Shown piece after piece: positions 34,246-46,649 of a stretch of 64,000 nt of DNA (positions are counted from its first letter, which is position 1; each line of letters starts with the position of its first letter). The notes under the pieces are model-generated. The model was not told the DNA's origin, ran no database searches, and saw nothing but the letters and a program-made list of their open reading frames with translations. Made by a program: the position numbers and the translations under genes. The stretch is from Magnolia sinica (Eukaryota; Streptophyta; Magnoliopsida; Magnoliales; Magnoliaceae): the NCBI RefSeq assembly GCF_029962835.1, contig NC_080582.1, positions 77,310,177 to 77,374,176 on the forward strand, in the 5' to 3' direction.

Positions 34246-35266
34246 ACGATGTGGCACATATACATTTCTAAAATGGCTGGACCCAAAGAAGGCCAAACAG
34301 AAGCAGTAGTCTGTCAAAATCGGGCCTAGTCCTACGTAGGGCATGATGTAATTGGGCCACAGGCATATCCAGTTTGAAGAAATTCAATCCAGATAGAGAG
34401 AAATTGTTGTTTGAAGTGTAAATCATAAATCGACTATAACTTTTGATCCGGGTATCTTTATGGGACATATTGTAAGACCCGTGTCTTGTCTGTACCATTC
34501 CGTTGGCTTCCGCGGTCCTTCCGGTCGAATTCCGACAACCTTCACACTGTATCCGATGTTTGCGCGCGATCCTAAACCAGGTCCCGTATACCGAAGTCGG
34601 TTCGAACTGAAACCTTTATCATAGCGACCGCGTCATTGTCGCTTTTCCAACGCCGCGACTCGTGCACCGAACCGATACCCAGGTCAGGAGATGTAGGCCA
34701 GCGTTTGTTTCGAAGAAACACCGCGCGTTGTGAATATTGAGAGAATCTCTATGATATGTCCCATCAATCAATCAATCAAGTACACTCCATACCTTAAGTA
34801 CAAGTCAAGTACAACCACCCCACTCCTCCTTTTCCTATAAGTCAAACCTCTCTCTCCCTTACCATCCCTCTTTTACCCATTTTTCAAACCAACCATACTT
34901 CATAAATTACACCCACCACTCCACCCATCCCTTCATTCATTAATTCTTCATTTCCCCTTATTTCTTAAAAACTCTCTCCCAAGCAACAACACTCACACAC
35001 GTCCAAGCTCTCTCCCTCCCAAATGCCAAGTGTGGCCCACTTTCCCTAGTCTCTCATCTCCCATCTCAACCGTTGATTCATCATCTACCACCATCAAAAG
35101 AGAAGATAAGGAGCTTAGAAGACCAAGGAAGCATGGAGAAGGCCTAGAGGTGGGTGATCCACCGTTGATTTCAACTTTTGGGCCCACTTGTTGGTGGGAC
35201 CCATTATGATGTATGTATTGTGTTCATGAGGGGCCCATAGTGGCGGGGCCCCAATCTGTCTCACCG

Positions 35267-35270
<4 letters not shown>

Positions 35271-35302
<32 letters not shown>

Positions 35303-35315
35303 TCTCTCTCTCTTT
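35271..35315. repeat. (TC)n microsatellite
   Basis: A run of TC with one TTCC and one TTTC interruption, directly visible. Confidence 0.9.
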
Positions 35316-35637
35316 CTTTGTATAATGGTGATGATGAATGGGTGTGTGACCCATCTGTTGTGTGTGTCCCACCATGAAGTTTAAATTTTATCCATGCCAT
35401 TCACCTTCATGTGGGACCCACCTAACGGATGTGTTGGATCTACACCATCCAGCCCATTAGCGGGCCCGGATGGAAGGGAGAATGCAAGTATTAAGCGATC
35501 CAAACGGGTGGGCCACGTACGTGTGGGACCCACCATGATACCCTGTTTGTCCATGTTGTCCAGCGTCTCTGGACACTGGACGTGCTAAGGGAGTGGCTGC
35601 TTGGAGGGCGTGTACTGGCAGGGTGTGTACTTACAAG

Positions 35638-35639
<2 letters not shown>

Positions 35640-35710
<71 letters not shown>
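35640..35710. repeat. (TA)n microsatellite
   Basis: About 35 TA units, directly visible. Confidence 0.95.
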
Positions 35711-35714
<4 letters not shown>

Positions 35715-36193
35715 TTTTTATGGCCAAATTGCTTTAGGCGTCCCTTGCCTTGATCCTGGTGGGTGCGCATTTCTTCCTCAGATCATTTTAGGCATTGGGC
35801 CGAAAAATAAATAGAATCTGAGTTCCTAGCGGCTCATAACATTGAGAATAACAATGTTTGCCGTTGAAATACACCTCGATGCTTATGTACACCGAAATAT
35901 ACCTAATATTGGGCTTGATAGGTGTGTATGGGGACATGGAGACCAATGGCGGGGTCCGATTTTCCTGATGCAGGCCCACCTATGTAAAACCTTAGGAAAA
36001 CCTCAAATCAAAAAGCAAAAAAAAATATATGAGAAGGTAGCGCTGACGTTGCTGCTGCAGACGTAGGCAGCGCCTGCGCCTGACGGATGGGCAGTTTGGG
36101 CTAACCTTCACGGCCCAGATGTGAGCTCCACCATGATGCGTTTCGAACATCTACACCATGCATTTGATGGGTCCCCTCGGTCCGGGTGGCTGC

Positions 36194-38490
36194 TGTTGAG
36201 GGTCAAATATTGTATATCAGACCCAGTTATTGCATGGATTTACAAGCATGATACCGTTTAATAGCCTGATTTAATCGTGTTTGTGATGCAGAGTGTATTT
36301 ACAAGCATGAACTGAAAAAGGGTGCTTAAACCATGGATTTAATGCTCTGATGACACCCAAGGCAAGGGACGGACTCCAGGGGACCAAGATCGATGGAATT
36401 ATGCATCAAGGATCTGAGGAAATCAGGCCATTCACGTTAAAGAGGCCCGAAATTGGTGAAAAATGCAAGATCACATAGTTCTTGCCATCTGATTGGCTCA
36501 AAACTTCATACATGGCCTGAGGGCCATAAATTAACTGTACATATCAAATTTCAGCCCTCGGATCACTATAGAAGCACCCTAACTGACAGATCAGCCCATA
36601 AACCATTAATTCTGGCCCGCCTGATATCTGGATATACTTCAATTTTGGTCTCAACCCATTAAATTAGATGGGAAACCAGATGGACGATGTGGATTTATCA
36701 AAAGAAGCAAGGTGGGTCCCACTTTACGCGTGTGTGTGCACAGCACACGTAGACCCAAGCCGCACCGAGCCAACAAACGCGGGTCAGCAGCGCTGACCCG
36801 TGTCCCCTTCCCAAATACGGCAATTGCCGTTTCACGTGCAAAATGAATGGACGCTATCCGTTTTTTCAGACGCTAGTGAGCCCCACACATTGTCCCAGTG
36901 GACAATCCAAACCGTCCATCGTGTAGAGGGCCTCGACTACTACAAAAACTTGCTGAACTTTTGGACTCATGCAAGCACACGTGCACGATACAGAGGCCAT
37001 AAACAGGTGGTCCTGCGACATTCAAAATAATTTTTGAGGTGATTTCTTCTCTGGGCCGCGTCAATGGACGTTCAAAACCACCCATTCTTGACTGAAATTT
37101 CATCCTGAATCTAATGGACGGGGTGGATTTCTCCAAAAATACCTCTGTGGGGCCCACCGAACACGTCAGCGCCTTTGCGTATGCCTTACGCGCGTTCGGG
37201 AAAATCGGAAGTTGCGGGAAGTTGCGGGCCGCCGTCCGTGAAAGGATCAGCGATCCAAGCCGTCCATTTGATCATACAAGGGGTGCTTACACTCGCCACG
37301 CTGCAGATTTCAAAGAGGGGAAGACTCCTCCTCTCAAACTGAGTCCAAACGTAAACAGTTAAGCGTTTCCTGTTGCAGAAGCAGAGTTTCGCAAGGAATC
37401 TGCCGCGAAGGATTTTGCAATCCGGCCAGGCCTCTCCTACACAGCCCCTGGCACCTATAAAGAGAGAGAAGAAAGAGAAAAAAGGGAGGGCTGGAAGCTG
37501 GAACGTGAGAGGAAGAGGAGAGAAACCGTGTGTGTGGTTTTTCTGCTGGACATGGCTGAAAGGAGGAGACGTGAAGGAAGGGAGAGAGAAAGGGAATCAG
37601 AGAAGACAGCGAGGAGGAGGCTTTGCTGCTGCACAGTGGCAGCGTGTGGAGGGGTGCTAGAAGACAGGGGCAAATGCTGGACGTGTGCTCGGTTTTGTTT
37701 GGCTGTGAAGCTGGGACGTGGGAGAAAGAGAGAGGAGCCGGGTTTTTCTCTTCTTTTCCTTTATATTTCCTTTATTTTTTTTATGTTCAGCCCATTCATG
37801 TGTGGCTAATCCTCTTAGCTAGGGCTAAGAGGTGAAGCCTGTAGCGAGATGGGAGACGCTATCTCATGCGTTTAATTTGAATTTATGAACTGAACTTGGT
37901 TTTAAGTTGATTATTAAAAGAATGTTTTCTCAGTCTTTAATGGTCTGTTGTGACTGAAATTACAATGGGTTTGCAATGGCTTTGAATATCTCTTTTTCTC
38001 TTTTGATGTTTATGACGTCAGGAGGCCTTGTTGTTCACCATCGTCTCCTGGGCATGGTTGGATGATAGTACCCTTCCTAACCTTCATAGCATGTTGATTG
38101 GTTGGTGATTAGTTTAATTCTGTTGTTAACTTTGTCTCCTAGGTATGGTTTGGTGATGGAATCCATTCTAATTCATATACCATTCATCTCGAAAAGCCTA
38201 AATCAAGTAAGTTCAGTTTGATTTCCATGATTCCTGATGCAAGCATAAGATCTCCCTGATCTCTACAAGTGGATCCTCTGAATCCCTAGTTTCCTTCCTC
38301 TGAATTCCTTAAAGTTTTAGATAATTATTCCACAATTATTTCTTAAATTCTATTTGGTTTAGATCACATTTTAGTCTAGTTATAGTTCTACTTGGTTTCA
38401 GATAACGTACAGGTATTAGTCCCTGTGGATTTGACCTCGGTCTTACCGAGTTTATTACTACATCACAACCCTATACTTGGGGAGTGAACA
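36194..38490 (+). repeat. Solo LTR of a Ty3/gypsy element, perfect TSD
   Basis: A 2,297-bp unit starting TGTTGAGGGTC and ending GGGAGTGAACA, with GCTGC duplicated at 36189-36193 and 38491-38495. Near the 3' end is CCCTGTGGATTTGACCTCGG followed by CTTACCGAG, a signature I know from the ends of Tat/Athila/Ogre-type gypsy LTRs. A TATA box CTATAAAG is at 37456. The GC-rich open frames at 37373-37835 are part of the transcribed LTR and not genes. A solo LTR arises by recombination between the two LTRs of a full element. Confidence 0.9.
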
Positions 38491-38679
38491 GCTGCCCTAA
38501 AAATCAGCTATATACGGAACTCAGGTGGGCCACACCATTTAAAATCATGTGAAGACATGCCTAAACATATAAAAGCACTTGGTGGGGCCTACCTGAAATT
38601 TGGATGTGGCTGAAACTTTGTCTGAACCCTCAGTTAAGTGGGACACACATAATGGGTGGACTGGATTGGCGAACCACAT

Positions 38680-39140
38680 TACAGTGGACCCCTAACCGTG
38701 ACCCTATGAACAGTTTAGGTGGCAAATAAACATCCCAGTGGGCCCCCGTTTTCCCCAGGTCCGCGTGACCTTTTAAACAGGTTGGATGTCAGATAAATAT
38801 CACGGTGGGCCCCACGTATACGTTGGATGGCAAATACATATCACGGTAGGCCCAGGTCCACGTGACCATATGAACAGATTTGATGGAAAATAAATATCAC
38901 AGTGGGAGCTACCAAGGTCCACGTGACCTTATGAATATATTGGATGATAATGAACATTAAGGTGGGCCCCCTGGTCCACGTGACCTTACCAACAGGTCAG
39001 ATGATAAATAAATATTATAGTGGGCCCTAGGGCCATGTGATCCTATGAACAGTTTGGTTGGAAAACAAACATTACAGTGGCCCCAAGGTCTGTGTGACCT
39101 TATTCACATATTGGATGGAAAATAAACGTTTATGGTGGGC
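38680..39140 (+). repeat. ~60-bp tandem repeats inside long LTR
   Basis: At least seven diverged units are built around GTCCACGTGACCTTATGAAC, GGATGGAAAATAAA and a GTGGGCCC block. They are within the long solo LTR. The copy at 54.8-58.2 kb lacks this array. Confidence 0.7.
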
Positions 39141-39179
39141 CCATACAGGACCCACTAATGTGTGTTTTGTATTCACACT

Positions 39180-40820
39180 GTTCATTTATCTTGTGGGGTC
39201 CACCCTATTTATGTGCCCCAAATATGGGCCACCCTAGGTAAGCCCACCGTGATGACTGTGTCGGACCTTCTGTCCTTCTAATTTTACCAATCATGGGCTG
39301 CCATATGAGGCCCATGTGACTAGGCCTATTTTGATGTATTTATGGGCCGTCCATTGAGGCCCACTTTGATTTGTATAAGGCCATTAGTTGAGGCCCATCT
39401 TAATGTATTCATGGTCTCCCACTAAGGCCCACTTTGATATATATGAGACCATAGTTTGAGGTCCATATGATGGGGCCCACATGCTTGAATCTGAGGCCCA
39501 TGGGCAAGACCCATTGTGCTATGTATAAGGCCCATTGTAATGTATTTGGAACCCGTGAGCAGAACCCATCTCATATTTCCCACCCTAACCATCTAGGTCA
39601 TATAGGGCCAGCCTCGATGTACGTTTTACTCACACCGTCCGTGGGATGTGTGACCCACTAGATGTATGCATTCTATATCCACACTAACCATCTAATGGGG
39701 CCCATCTGCTGCATGTGCAGGGCCTACCTATTGTGCATTTGTGTGGCCCATTGATGCAACCCACTTGATGTGCATGAGCCCCAATAGTGCGACTCATTGA
39801 TGCAAGGCCCGTTATGATATGTTAGAGGCCCACGGTTGAGGCCCATTAGGATGTGTTTATGGCCCATTTGGTAAGGCCCCAGAGATGTATTTTCGGCCCA
39901 TGGATTGAGGCCCATTGTGACGTATTTTCGGCCCGTATGTCGTGTCCCATTATGATTGTTTCCAGCCCAGTTATCGAGGCCCGACTTGATGTGTATAAGG
40001 CCTATCAGTGCAGCTCACTGATGCGGCCCACTTGTTGGATTGACGCCCATTGATGCGGCCTAATGTATCGACCCACCGTGATGTGTAGGCCCACGCGCTA
40101 CATGTGTAAGGCTCACTTGTGATAACTATTTGAGGCCACCTGTTGGATATTTGGGCCCACCTTATGTTTGATTCTATATGGGCCACTACTTGGGAGCAAT
40201 GTTGGTTAAATGTCCACTTTGATGGGCGATGATGGTTGAATGTCCATATTATGACCTTCCCATAGGCCATGTTCGACCAATCAACGAGGCTGATTATTGA
40301 TCGATTCTGATTGACGTGCCTGATTACCGATTATGATTGTTATGGCTGATTGACTGATTATCAATCGAGGTTGATTATCGTGGCCGATTGTCGTGGCCGA
40401 TTGACCGATTATCGATCGAGGCCAATCATCGTGGCCGACTGTGGATTTCGATTGTGATATATATTTTGCCCATGGGTTGAGGCCCATTTCGATATAATCG
40501 GGACCCCTGGGTTATGCCCATTGTGATGTATAAAGGCCCATGCGCGTGGCCCATTGTGATGTATATGTAACCCATGTGATGCGTATTAGCCCCATATGAC
40601 GCGGCCCATTATGATTATACGAAACCCATTGTGGTGTATTTGAGGGCTAGGCTGTGGAGCTATTGTGGTGTATGTTAGGCCCATGTGAAAGGCCATCGTG
40701 ATGTGTATTAAGCTCTTGAGAGAGGCCTATGGTGTTGTATATTTGTCCCTTGTGTGAGGTCATGGGTCCACTATATGTTAGGATCTATGTGGGCCATTCC
40801 TTGGGGGCAATGTTGGTTAA
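39180..40820 (+). repeat. ~28-bp GGCCCATTGTGATGTAT tandem repeats
   Basis: Many imperfect units of GAGGCCCATTGTGATGTAT plus TTATGGCCCATGG-type sequence. They are broken at 40258-40450 by a patch of ATTATCGATCGAGG and CGTGGCCGATTG words. A short version is at 56740-56890 in the second LTR copy, so the array has expanded here. Confidence 0.7.
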
Positions 40821-42008
40821 ATGTCCATATTGTCGAGGTCGATTGTCGATGCCGGTTATTGATACCGGTTATGAGTATATGACAGCATAACATCATGATA
40901 CATGCCCACACGCATCATCTGCATGTTTGTTATGAGATGTGGTTGATCATTCATAGTCATTGAGCATGTTGTTATGAGACTCCCTGATAGGCGGAGGTTA
41001 TCTCACTTAAGCACGCAGTATACACAGGATTGATGCATGACTGGATTATATGACTCATGCATCTTGCATTGTGTGCCCTAGCGACATCAAGGCTGTAGCC
41101 TCCACAGGTATATCGTGGATGGCCAGACGGGACACCGAAAATCTGTTCTACATGGGGTGCTATAGATATCCCTGGTTGAAAGTCTCTAAACCCTCTTGGT
41201 TCCAGAGGTTGCTCCAACGTCTAGACCGAGTGGATGCATGAGCGCATGAGGGCTGTATACCATTAGGTCGCATCTCCCACTGTGTCGTGGTCGGTTGGAA
41301 GGGGGTACGGCCTTACCTGCCCGAGAGGAGGGGGCAATGCTAGGCTAAGTCTGACCAGCTCGAGGAATGGGTCCGCTATCGACGAGCCGGGCCCGATATT
41401 GGCAGGCGGATAGTGAGGTCTCTTCCACTCACCTTGTTGTGCGTGATGGGGCGGCAATCTGGTTTGGAGTGTAATAGACCCTGGTGATTTTCAGAGAGGA
41501 ACCGTACTGATATGTGGACTTATTGAGCATGAATTATATACTCATTCATTCACTATCCACTTGGGCTGGTGGTGCGCAACTATTTATTACGTATACCTTC
41601 ACATGGCCAGGTTTTCGGTTGGGCGCACGACTAACCTGAGATTAGGAGTTTACCACATGAGGTCTGACTATCCAAATTTAGGTATGAGACTGGTTTGGAT
41701 AGAAGTCCCTTGTGATGGACCCCTTAGCTTGCGATACTACGTACTATCATCCTAACTTCACACTCTAGCATGGTCATTCCATTCTCACCGCATATTGTAT
41801 TACATCCGCGACATATGACATTTTGGGTTACTGTGTTTCTGCAATTATATGGTCTAGATATGGCTGATGCTATTCGTGAACTCATTAGGAATTGCATATT
41901 GCATCGCATCCTCGGCATCTAATATTTAGCTCTTTAGGACTCCTCATTTACATAGTTGTTTTCTATTACACATTCTGATATTGATTGACTCATGGACTTG
42001 TCCGTATT

Positions 42009-42190
42009 TCCGTTTACTCTATTATCGGATGATTTATGATTTTGTCAGTATTTCTGCTTACTCTGATAATTCATGATCTTGTTAGTATTTCTGCTTACTC
42101 TGATAATTCATGATCTTGTCAGTATTTTTGCTTACACTGATAATTCATGATCTTGTCAGTATTGCTGCTTATTCCGATTATGTATGATTT
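42009..42190 (+). repeat. 37-bp tandem repeats in long LTR
   Basis: Units start at 42046, 42083, 42120 and 42157 (CAGTATTTCTGCTTACTCTG then ATAATTCATGATCTTGT), with partial units on both sides. They are absent from the other LTR copy. Confidence 0.85.
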
Positions 42191-42647
42191 ATGGATTACC
42201 AGTATTTCCGGTATTGTATGATGATGGCATTGTATTGAATACTTGGCACTTACCTTGTGCACACACTTACACCGCCCTCTAAGCTTTCTATAAGCTTATG
42301 CACGATAGATGCGTGCAGGTGATGTTACGTTATTGCAATGTTGAGCTTGGAGCGTGCGGCGGTCTGCTGGGGCTTGGTTTTTTTTTTTAATGTATTTCCT
42401 TCCAGCATTGTACTCAACTGATTATACTAGTGGATATGTGATGATGATGTTGCCTTTGTGAATTAGGTAATCTTGTGGTTATGTTTATTGTGAGTTAAAC
42501 AAAAAAAAATCCTCCTTGTAGGATCCCAGGATCGGAATCTGGCGTATGGACGCTGGGAGCCGAAAATGGGGTACTACGGAGGCTGTCGGCACTGGATTCA
42601 GCGATCGGGATTCCTGTGAATCCAATTTTAGGGTTTGAGGCGTGACA

Positions 42648-43190
42648 CATGTGACCTATCAATCTTTACAGTAATGGGCCATCCTTGGTCAACAACCCAC
42701 TTTCTAGGTCGCGCCTGCCTATCTTGCAAGAAAATGCATACTTCCAGTTCAAAAATAAAAATTTAGAGAAAATTTATTATTTTTAGTAATTTCAATTTTT
42801 ATCGTATTTCTTTATTTTTAGAGTTTTAGATTTTTATTTTTTGGAAATTACTTTTAATCGTACTAGGACCCCTCTAATAAAAGTTTATGTGGACTTTTTT
42901 ATTTTGGAAAAAATTAGGCTTTAGATGAGTTTTACTATTTTTGGTAACTTTTAATTAGGGTTAGGATTTTACTATTTAGGGTAATTTCGAATTAGATGTT
43001 TTTTTTTAGTAGTGTAATAGAGAAATCATACACATTACAATTAGCCATTATTTAATAAAAATATTCGAGTATTTCTCTTATTATTTTTTGTAGATTCAAG
43101 AAACTACCTTGTGAATTCAAGATTTTGCTTACCTGAGGAAGTCAAAGATCTTTCTCATTATTATTTCATGCTCCTCTCTGTGTCAACCCT
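42648..43190. other. AT-rich repeat related to 11.4-12.0 kb (inverted)
   Basis: 42760-43060 (TTTACTATTTTTGGTAAC, TAGGACCCCTCTAATAAAAG) resembles the reverse complement of 11560-11760. No gene is seen. Confidence 0.45.
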
Positions 43191-43204
43191 CATATAGTGA
43201 AAGT

Positions 43205-44148
43205 CTTGATTTTTATGTATTAAGGGTCATGGTTGTCATCTGTTAAGGGGAGGAATGTGCACTCGACCCGATTCCTACACTAGAGAATGGCATGCTCCAC
43301 CAGAGAATAGAGTGTAGGATAGTAGTAGTGGGTCCCACAAGTCATGGTTGTTATATACGAAATTGTCATTTTTTAAAGCTGAAGTGAATAAGAATGCCAT
43401 ATGCCAGAGAACATGTTGCTAGTAGTCATGCATCGAAAAAAGAACCCCGTCAGAGGGTGGTGGTGGTTCCTATGGAGGAAGGTTCCAAAGGAAGATGAAG
43501 AGGCTTTGTAACAACAACTCAAAATGGTCCTTTCACCAACTTGGCCCCATCTATGGGTTTTCAGACACCGTCTGTGGGGCTCACCATTGGGTACGTGTCG
43601 AATCCACTTCATCCATTGGAGTTAGAATTTCATAAAAGGCCATGGGCCAAAGAATGTGTCATATTCACAGATAAGGTGTACCACACCACAAGAAAATAAT
43701 TAGGAGTGAACAGCTACCATTATCAATTATTGTTGGTCATAAAGAGCTTGTATCTAGATGAAATAAGTTCATTCTCATTGAACTAGCTAGCCACCAAGAG
43801 AATGAATGGATATGATCTGCGTTCAAGGGTCCAATAATCACGTGATGGCATTGGGATTGGGCTTATGAATTTTCTCCAATAAGCAAAAGTAGATATGAGA
43901 ACAATTTTAAAAGGCAATGGCATTTTAGTCCTGTAAAAACTAAAAAGCTATCAGTTGGTTAAAAAAATGAAATGAAAAGGAGGCTACTCTTGAAACTGCC
44001 ATACCTTAGGGCTATTTTGATAAAAATATCAATAAAACACCCACTTGAAAATCCATACATAATTGTTTTCACAAATTAACAGAGGTGATGTGTTCTCACC
44101 TTTCTTTAAAAAATAATAATTTATCATCTCCATCAACTAATTTATTAG

Positions 44149-44180
<32 letters not shown>

Positions 44181-45245
44181 TTTTATGAAAAGTTTCACAA
44201 TAATATCATGATAAAAATAATTTTATTTTTTAATATCTCTCGATAAATTCCCACACTGAAAAGTTCCCGATTGGATGATTGATTGATTGGGAATGGTCAC
44301 ATGCATTTTTATTTTATTTTTTTGGATTTTGACCATACGAACCTTATAGTATTGACAAAAGCCCCAAAAGACTTACCTCTCAAATATATTATTTGGTCGG
44401 CCTTCTGATCACATTTTGGAGAATTAGTGGATGAAAATGCCCCTGCTGAATGTATTTTTCGGCGTATGTTCACCGCCATTAACTTCTCTAATGTATGGGC
44501 ACCACCAACAACTTCTAACACCCTTAAAAAGTTTTACTTTTGCTCCGACGACCACATGTCTTAGAGATAGAATAAGCTATTGATACATGGAAGACATTTT
44601 AAATTGATTTTTTTTATTTTATTTTTTGTATAATAACATTTTCTTAGAGATGGAAGCTACTTTTGGTTGTGGATAGAGATGGATGGTCATGATTGTTGTC
44701 GTGGGGAGAAGTGATTGTCGGAAAAGATTTGAGGTAGAGAAGGATGGTTGTGGTTGTCATGTGGAAGACAAAGGAGAGAGAATTTGAATTTTATAATATA
44801 TTACTTTAGTTGAAGTGGTTGTTGTGTGTTAAGGGTCTGAGTTGTCATGTGTTAAGAGTCTAGGTTGTCATGTGTTAAGGATTTAGGTTTGGTTTTTTAT
44901 GTGTTAAGAGTCTTGGTTGTCATGTGTTAAATGCCTAAGTTATCATGTGTTAAGGGTTTGGATCATGGTTGTCATGTATTAAGGGTCTAGGTTGTCATGT
45001 GTTAAGGGCTTGGGTTGTGGTTGTTATGTGTCGAAGGTCTAGGTTGTCATGTATTACGGTTCAAGGTTGTCATGTGTTAAGGGTCGAAGTTGACACACAA
45101 TAACCTAGGCCCTTAACACATAACAACCTCGACCCTTAACACATGACAACCTTGACTCCTAACAGCCTCAACTCTGATAACCTAGACCCTTAGCACATGA
45201 TATCATCAACTCTTAACATATGACAACCTTGACCTTGACCCTTAA
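43205..45245 (+). repeat. Minisatellite units, main array with strand switch
   Basis: Two isolated units lie at 43226-43260 and 43340-43360. A main array runs from 44815 to 45085 as GTTGTCATGTGTTAAGGGTC units, then flips near 45085 to the complementary form CCCTTAACACATGACAACC until about 45245. The array is thus a long imperfect palindrome. Confidence 0.85.
44149..44178. repeat. (TA)n microsatellite
   Basis: About 15 TA units, directly visible. Confidence 0.9.
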
Positions 45246-45249
45246 CACT

Positions 45250-45545
45250 ATATGGACATTGTCTGTGGGACCCACTATCGAGTATGTATTAAGGGTCGAG
45301 ATTAGTTGTGAGGCCCACCATAGGATATATGTCAAATCTATTTTGCCCATTGAATTCAGAATTTAATTTAATGCCATGTGCCAAAGAATAAATTACATCC
45401 AAAAATTTTATGGCCCCGAAGAAGTTTTCAATGGTAGGTTTTCAATCTTACTATTTTCCATGGCCAAAGAATAAGTTACATTCATAGATGAGGTGGACCC
45501 CGCCACAAGGAAATAATTGGGAGTGAACTACCACTGACCATTGTT
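45250..45545 (+). repeat. Partial extra copy of the foldback right arm
   Basis: GACATTGTCTGTGGGACCCA and the block ATGAGGTGGACCCCGCCACA, with GGGAGTGAAC, match 43565-43720 in the same orientation. The right arm therefore has a second, diverged partial copy. Confidence 0.55.
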
Positions 45546-45549
45546 ATTA

Positions 45550-46022
45550 GTTGTAGTAAGCCATCGTAATGTATATAATTTATCCACGCCATCTATATAC
45601 CTTAATAGAACAACTTAGAACATGAGCCCCAAAAGGAGGCAGATCAAAAGCTTAAATGGACTACACTACAAGAAACAATGGTGATTGAACTCCTACCATT
45701 GAAAACTTCTTAAGGCCCATCGTGATGTCTATTTGCCATCTAACCTGTTCTAAAAGTCACATAGACCTATATGAAGGGAAAACATGAATATCATCTTGAT
45801 CTAAAAATTATGTGGCCCTTAAGAAGTTTTTAATGGTAGGTTTTCAATCTCACTGCTTTATATGGTGTGGTCCACTTGAGCCTTTGATAAGCCTCATTTT
45901 TGGGCTCATGCACTAAAATGATCTTTCAAAATGGATGGATGACATGGATAAAATATATGTATATTATAGTGGGCTCCATAGAACATCTAACAGGTCATGC
46001 TGGGGCGGTAGCCAATTAATCC
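45550..46022. mobile_element. Palindromic core MITE copy
   Basis: The left half (CATCGTAATGTATATAATTTA, key part ATCGTAATGTATATAA) and the right half (ATATTATAGTGGGCTCC) are inverse to each other, folding around about 45775. The right terminus GTAGCCAATTAATCCACG is of the CGGATTGG type. The left terminus was not found. Confidence 0.55.
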
Positions 46023-46044
46023 ACGTCACGTCTCATCACATGGG

Positions 46045-46418
46045 TGCGGATTTCTAGCGAATGCTTTTTGCAGGAAGTTATTGGCATCAGAAGCTGTGTT
46101 GGGCCCACCATGATGTTTGTCAGAGATCCACTCCGTTCATCCATTTTTTTTGGATCATATTAAAACATGAGACAAAAAATCAGGTACATCCAAAACTCAA
46201 GTGGGTCCTACGACGGAAAACACTGGAAAGGGGTTGTCTACCATTCAAACCTTTCTGGGCTCAACCATGATGTTTATATGTAATCCAAATCATTGATAAA
46301 ATGACCCAAATGTTCATAAGGTCATTACCACTAGGATAAATTGAAAAAAATAAAAATATTAGCATGATCCAAAGCTTCTATTGCCCCATGAATGTTTCAA
46401 CCGTGGGCATCAACATCC

Positions 46419-46492
<74 letters not shown>

Positions 46493-46640
46493 GTGGCCCA
46501 CTTGAGCTTTGGATTTGCCTCATTTTTGGGCTCATGCCATAAAATGATTTGGCCAAACATATGGATTGGGTGGATTTCTTACAAACACCATAGTGGGCCC
46601 TATAAAGTTTACCCAGCATGCACAATCTGCTTCAATGCCC
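46045..46640. mobile_element. Palindromic core MITE copy with TA expansion
   Basis: GGGCCCACCATGATGTTTGT at 46100 and AACACCATAGTGGGCCC near 46585 mark the two halves. The ends TGCGGATTTC and AATCTGCTTC are degenerate. A (TA)n run of about 70 bp at 46421-46490 lies in one arm. Confidence 0.5.
46421..46490. repeat. (TA)n microsatellite
   Basis: About 34 TA units, directly visible. Confidence 0.95.
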
Positions 46641-46649
46641 TAACGGGCG

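Larger units (their letters stand above)
34471..42647 (+). repeat. Very long solo LTR (Ty3/gypsy type), interrupted
   Basis: Starts TGTAAGACCCGTG and ends GAGGCGTGACA. The flanks are CATAT (34466-34470) and CATGT (42648-42652), a 4/5 target duplication. Removing the nested solo LTR leaves about 5.9 kb. A second, end-less copy is at 54752-58229, about 3.5 kb. The extra length here comes from tandem repeats (38.7-39.1 kb, 39.2-40.8 kb and 42.0-42.2 kb). There is no gag-pol. A Del/Tekay-like chromovirus is a guess; only gypsy-type solo LTR status is supported. Confidence 0.6.
33449..44042. mobile_element. Large foldback (long-TIR) element, non-autonomous
   Basis: The left arm (about 33449-33950) and right arm (about 43560-44042) are inverted copies, roughly 70% similar by eye. 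For example, left TCAAAATGACCCTAAAGTAT matches the complement of right ATACCTTAGGGCTATTTTGA, and both carry CTTGTGGTGTGG followed by ACACCTTATCTG-like sequence. The outer ends (left with GGGGAATTTTTATC) resemble Mutator-like termini. Inside the arms are tandem arrays of a 22-bp minisatellite. The interior is largely a later gypsy solo LTR. I saw no target duplication or transposase, so the exact ends are uncertain. Confidence 0.6.

Noticed and set aside
34820-35000. CT-rich region at 34.8-35.0 kb as a gene promoter
   Set aside because: The same CT-rich block is found at 54.9-55.1 kb in the second copy of the long LTR, so it belongs to the retroelement.
37373-37835. GC-rich open frames with MAERRRREG-like sequence
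   Set aside because: They lie inside the 2.3-kb solo LTR downstream of its TATA box and are arginine/glutamate low complexity from GA-rich DNA.
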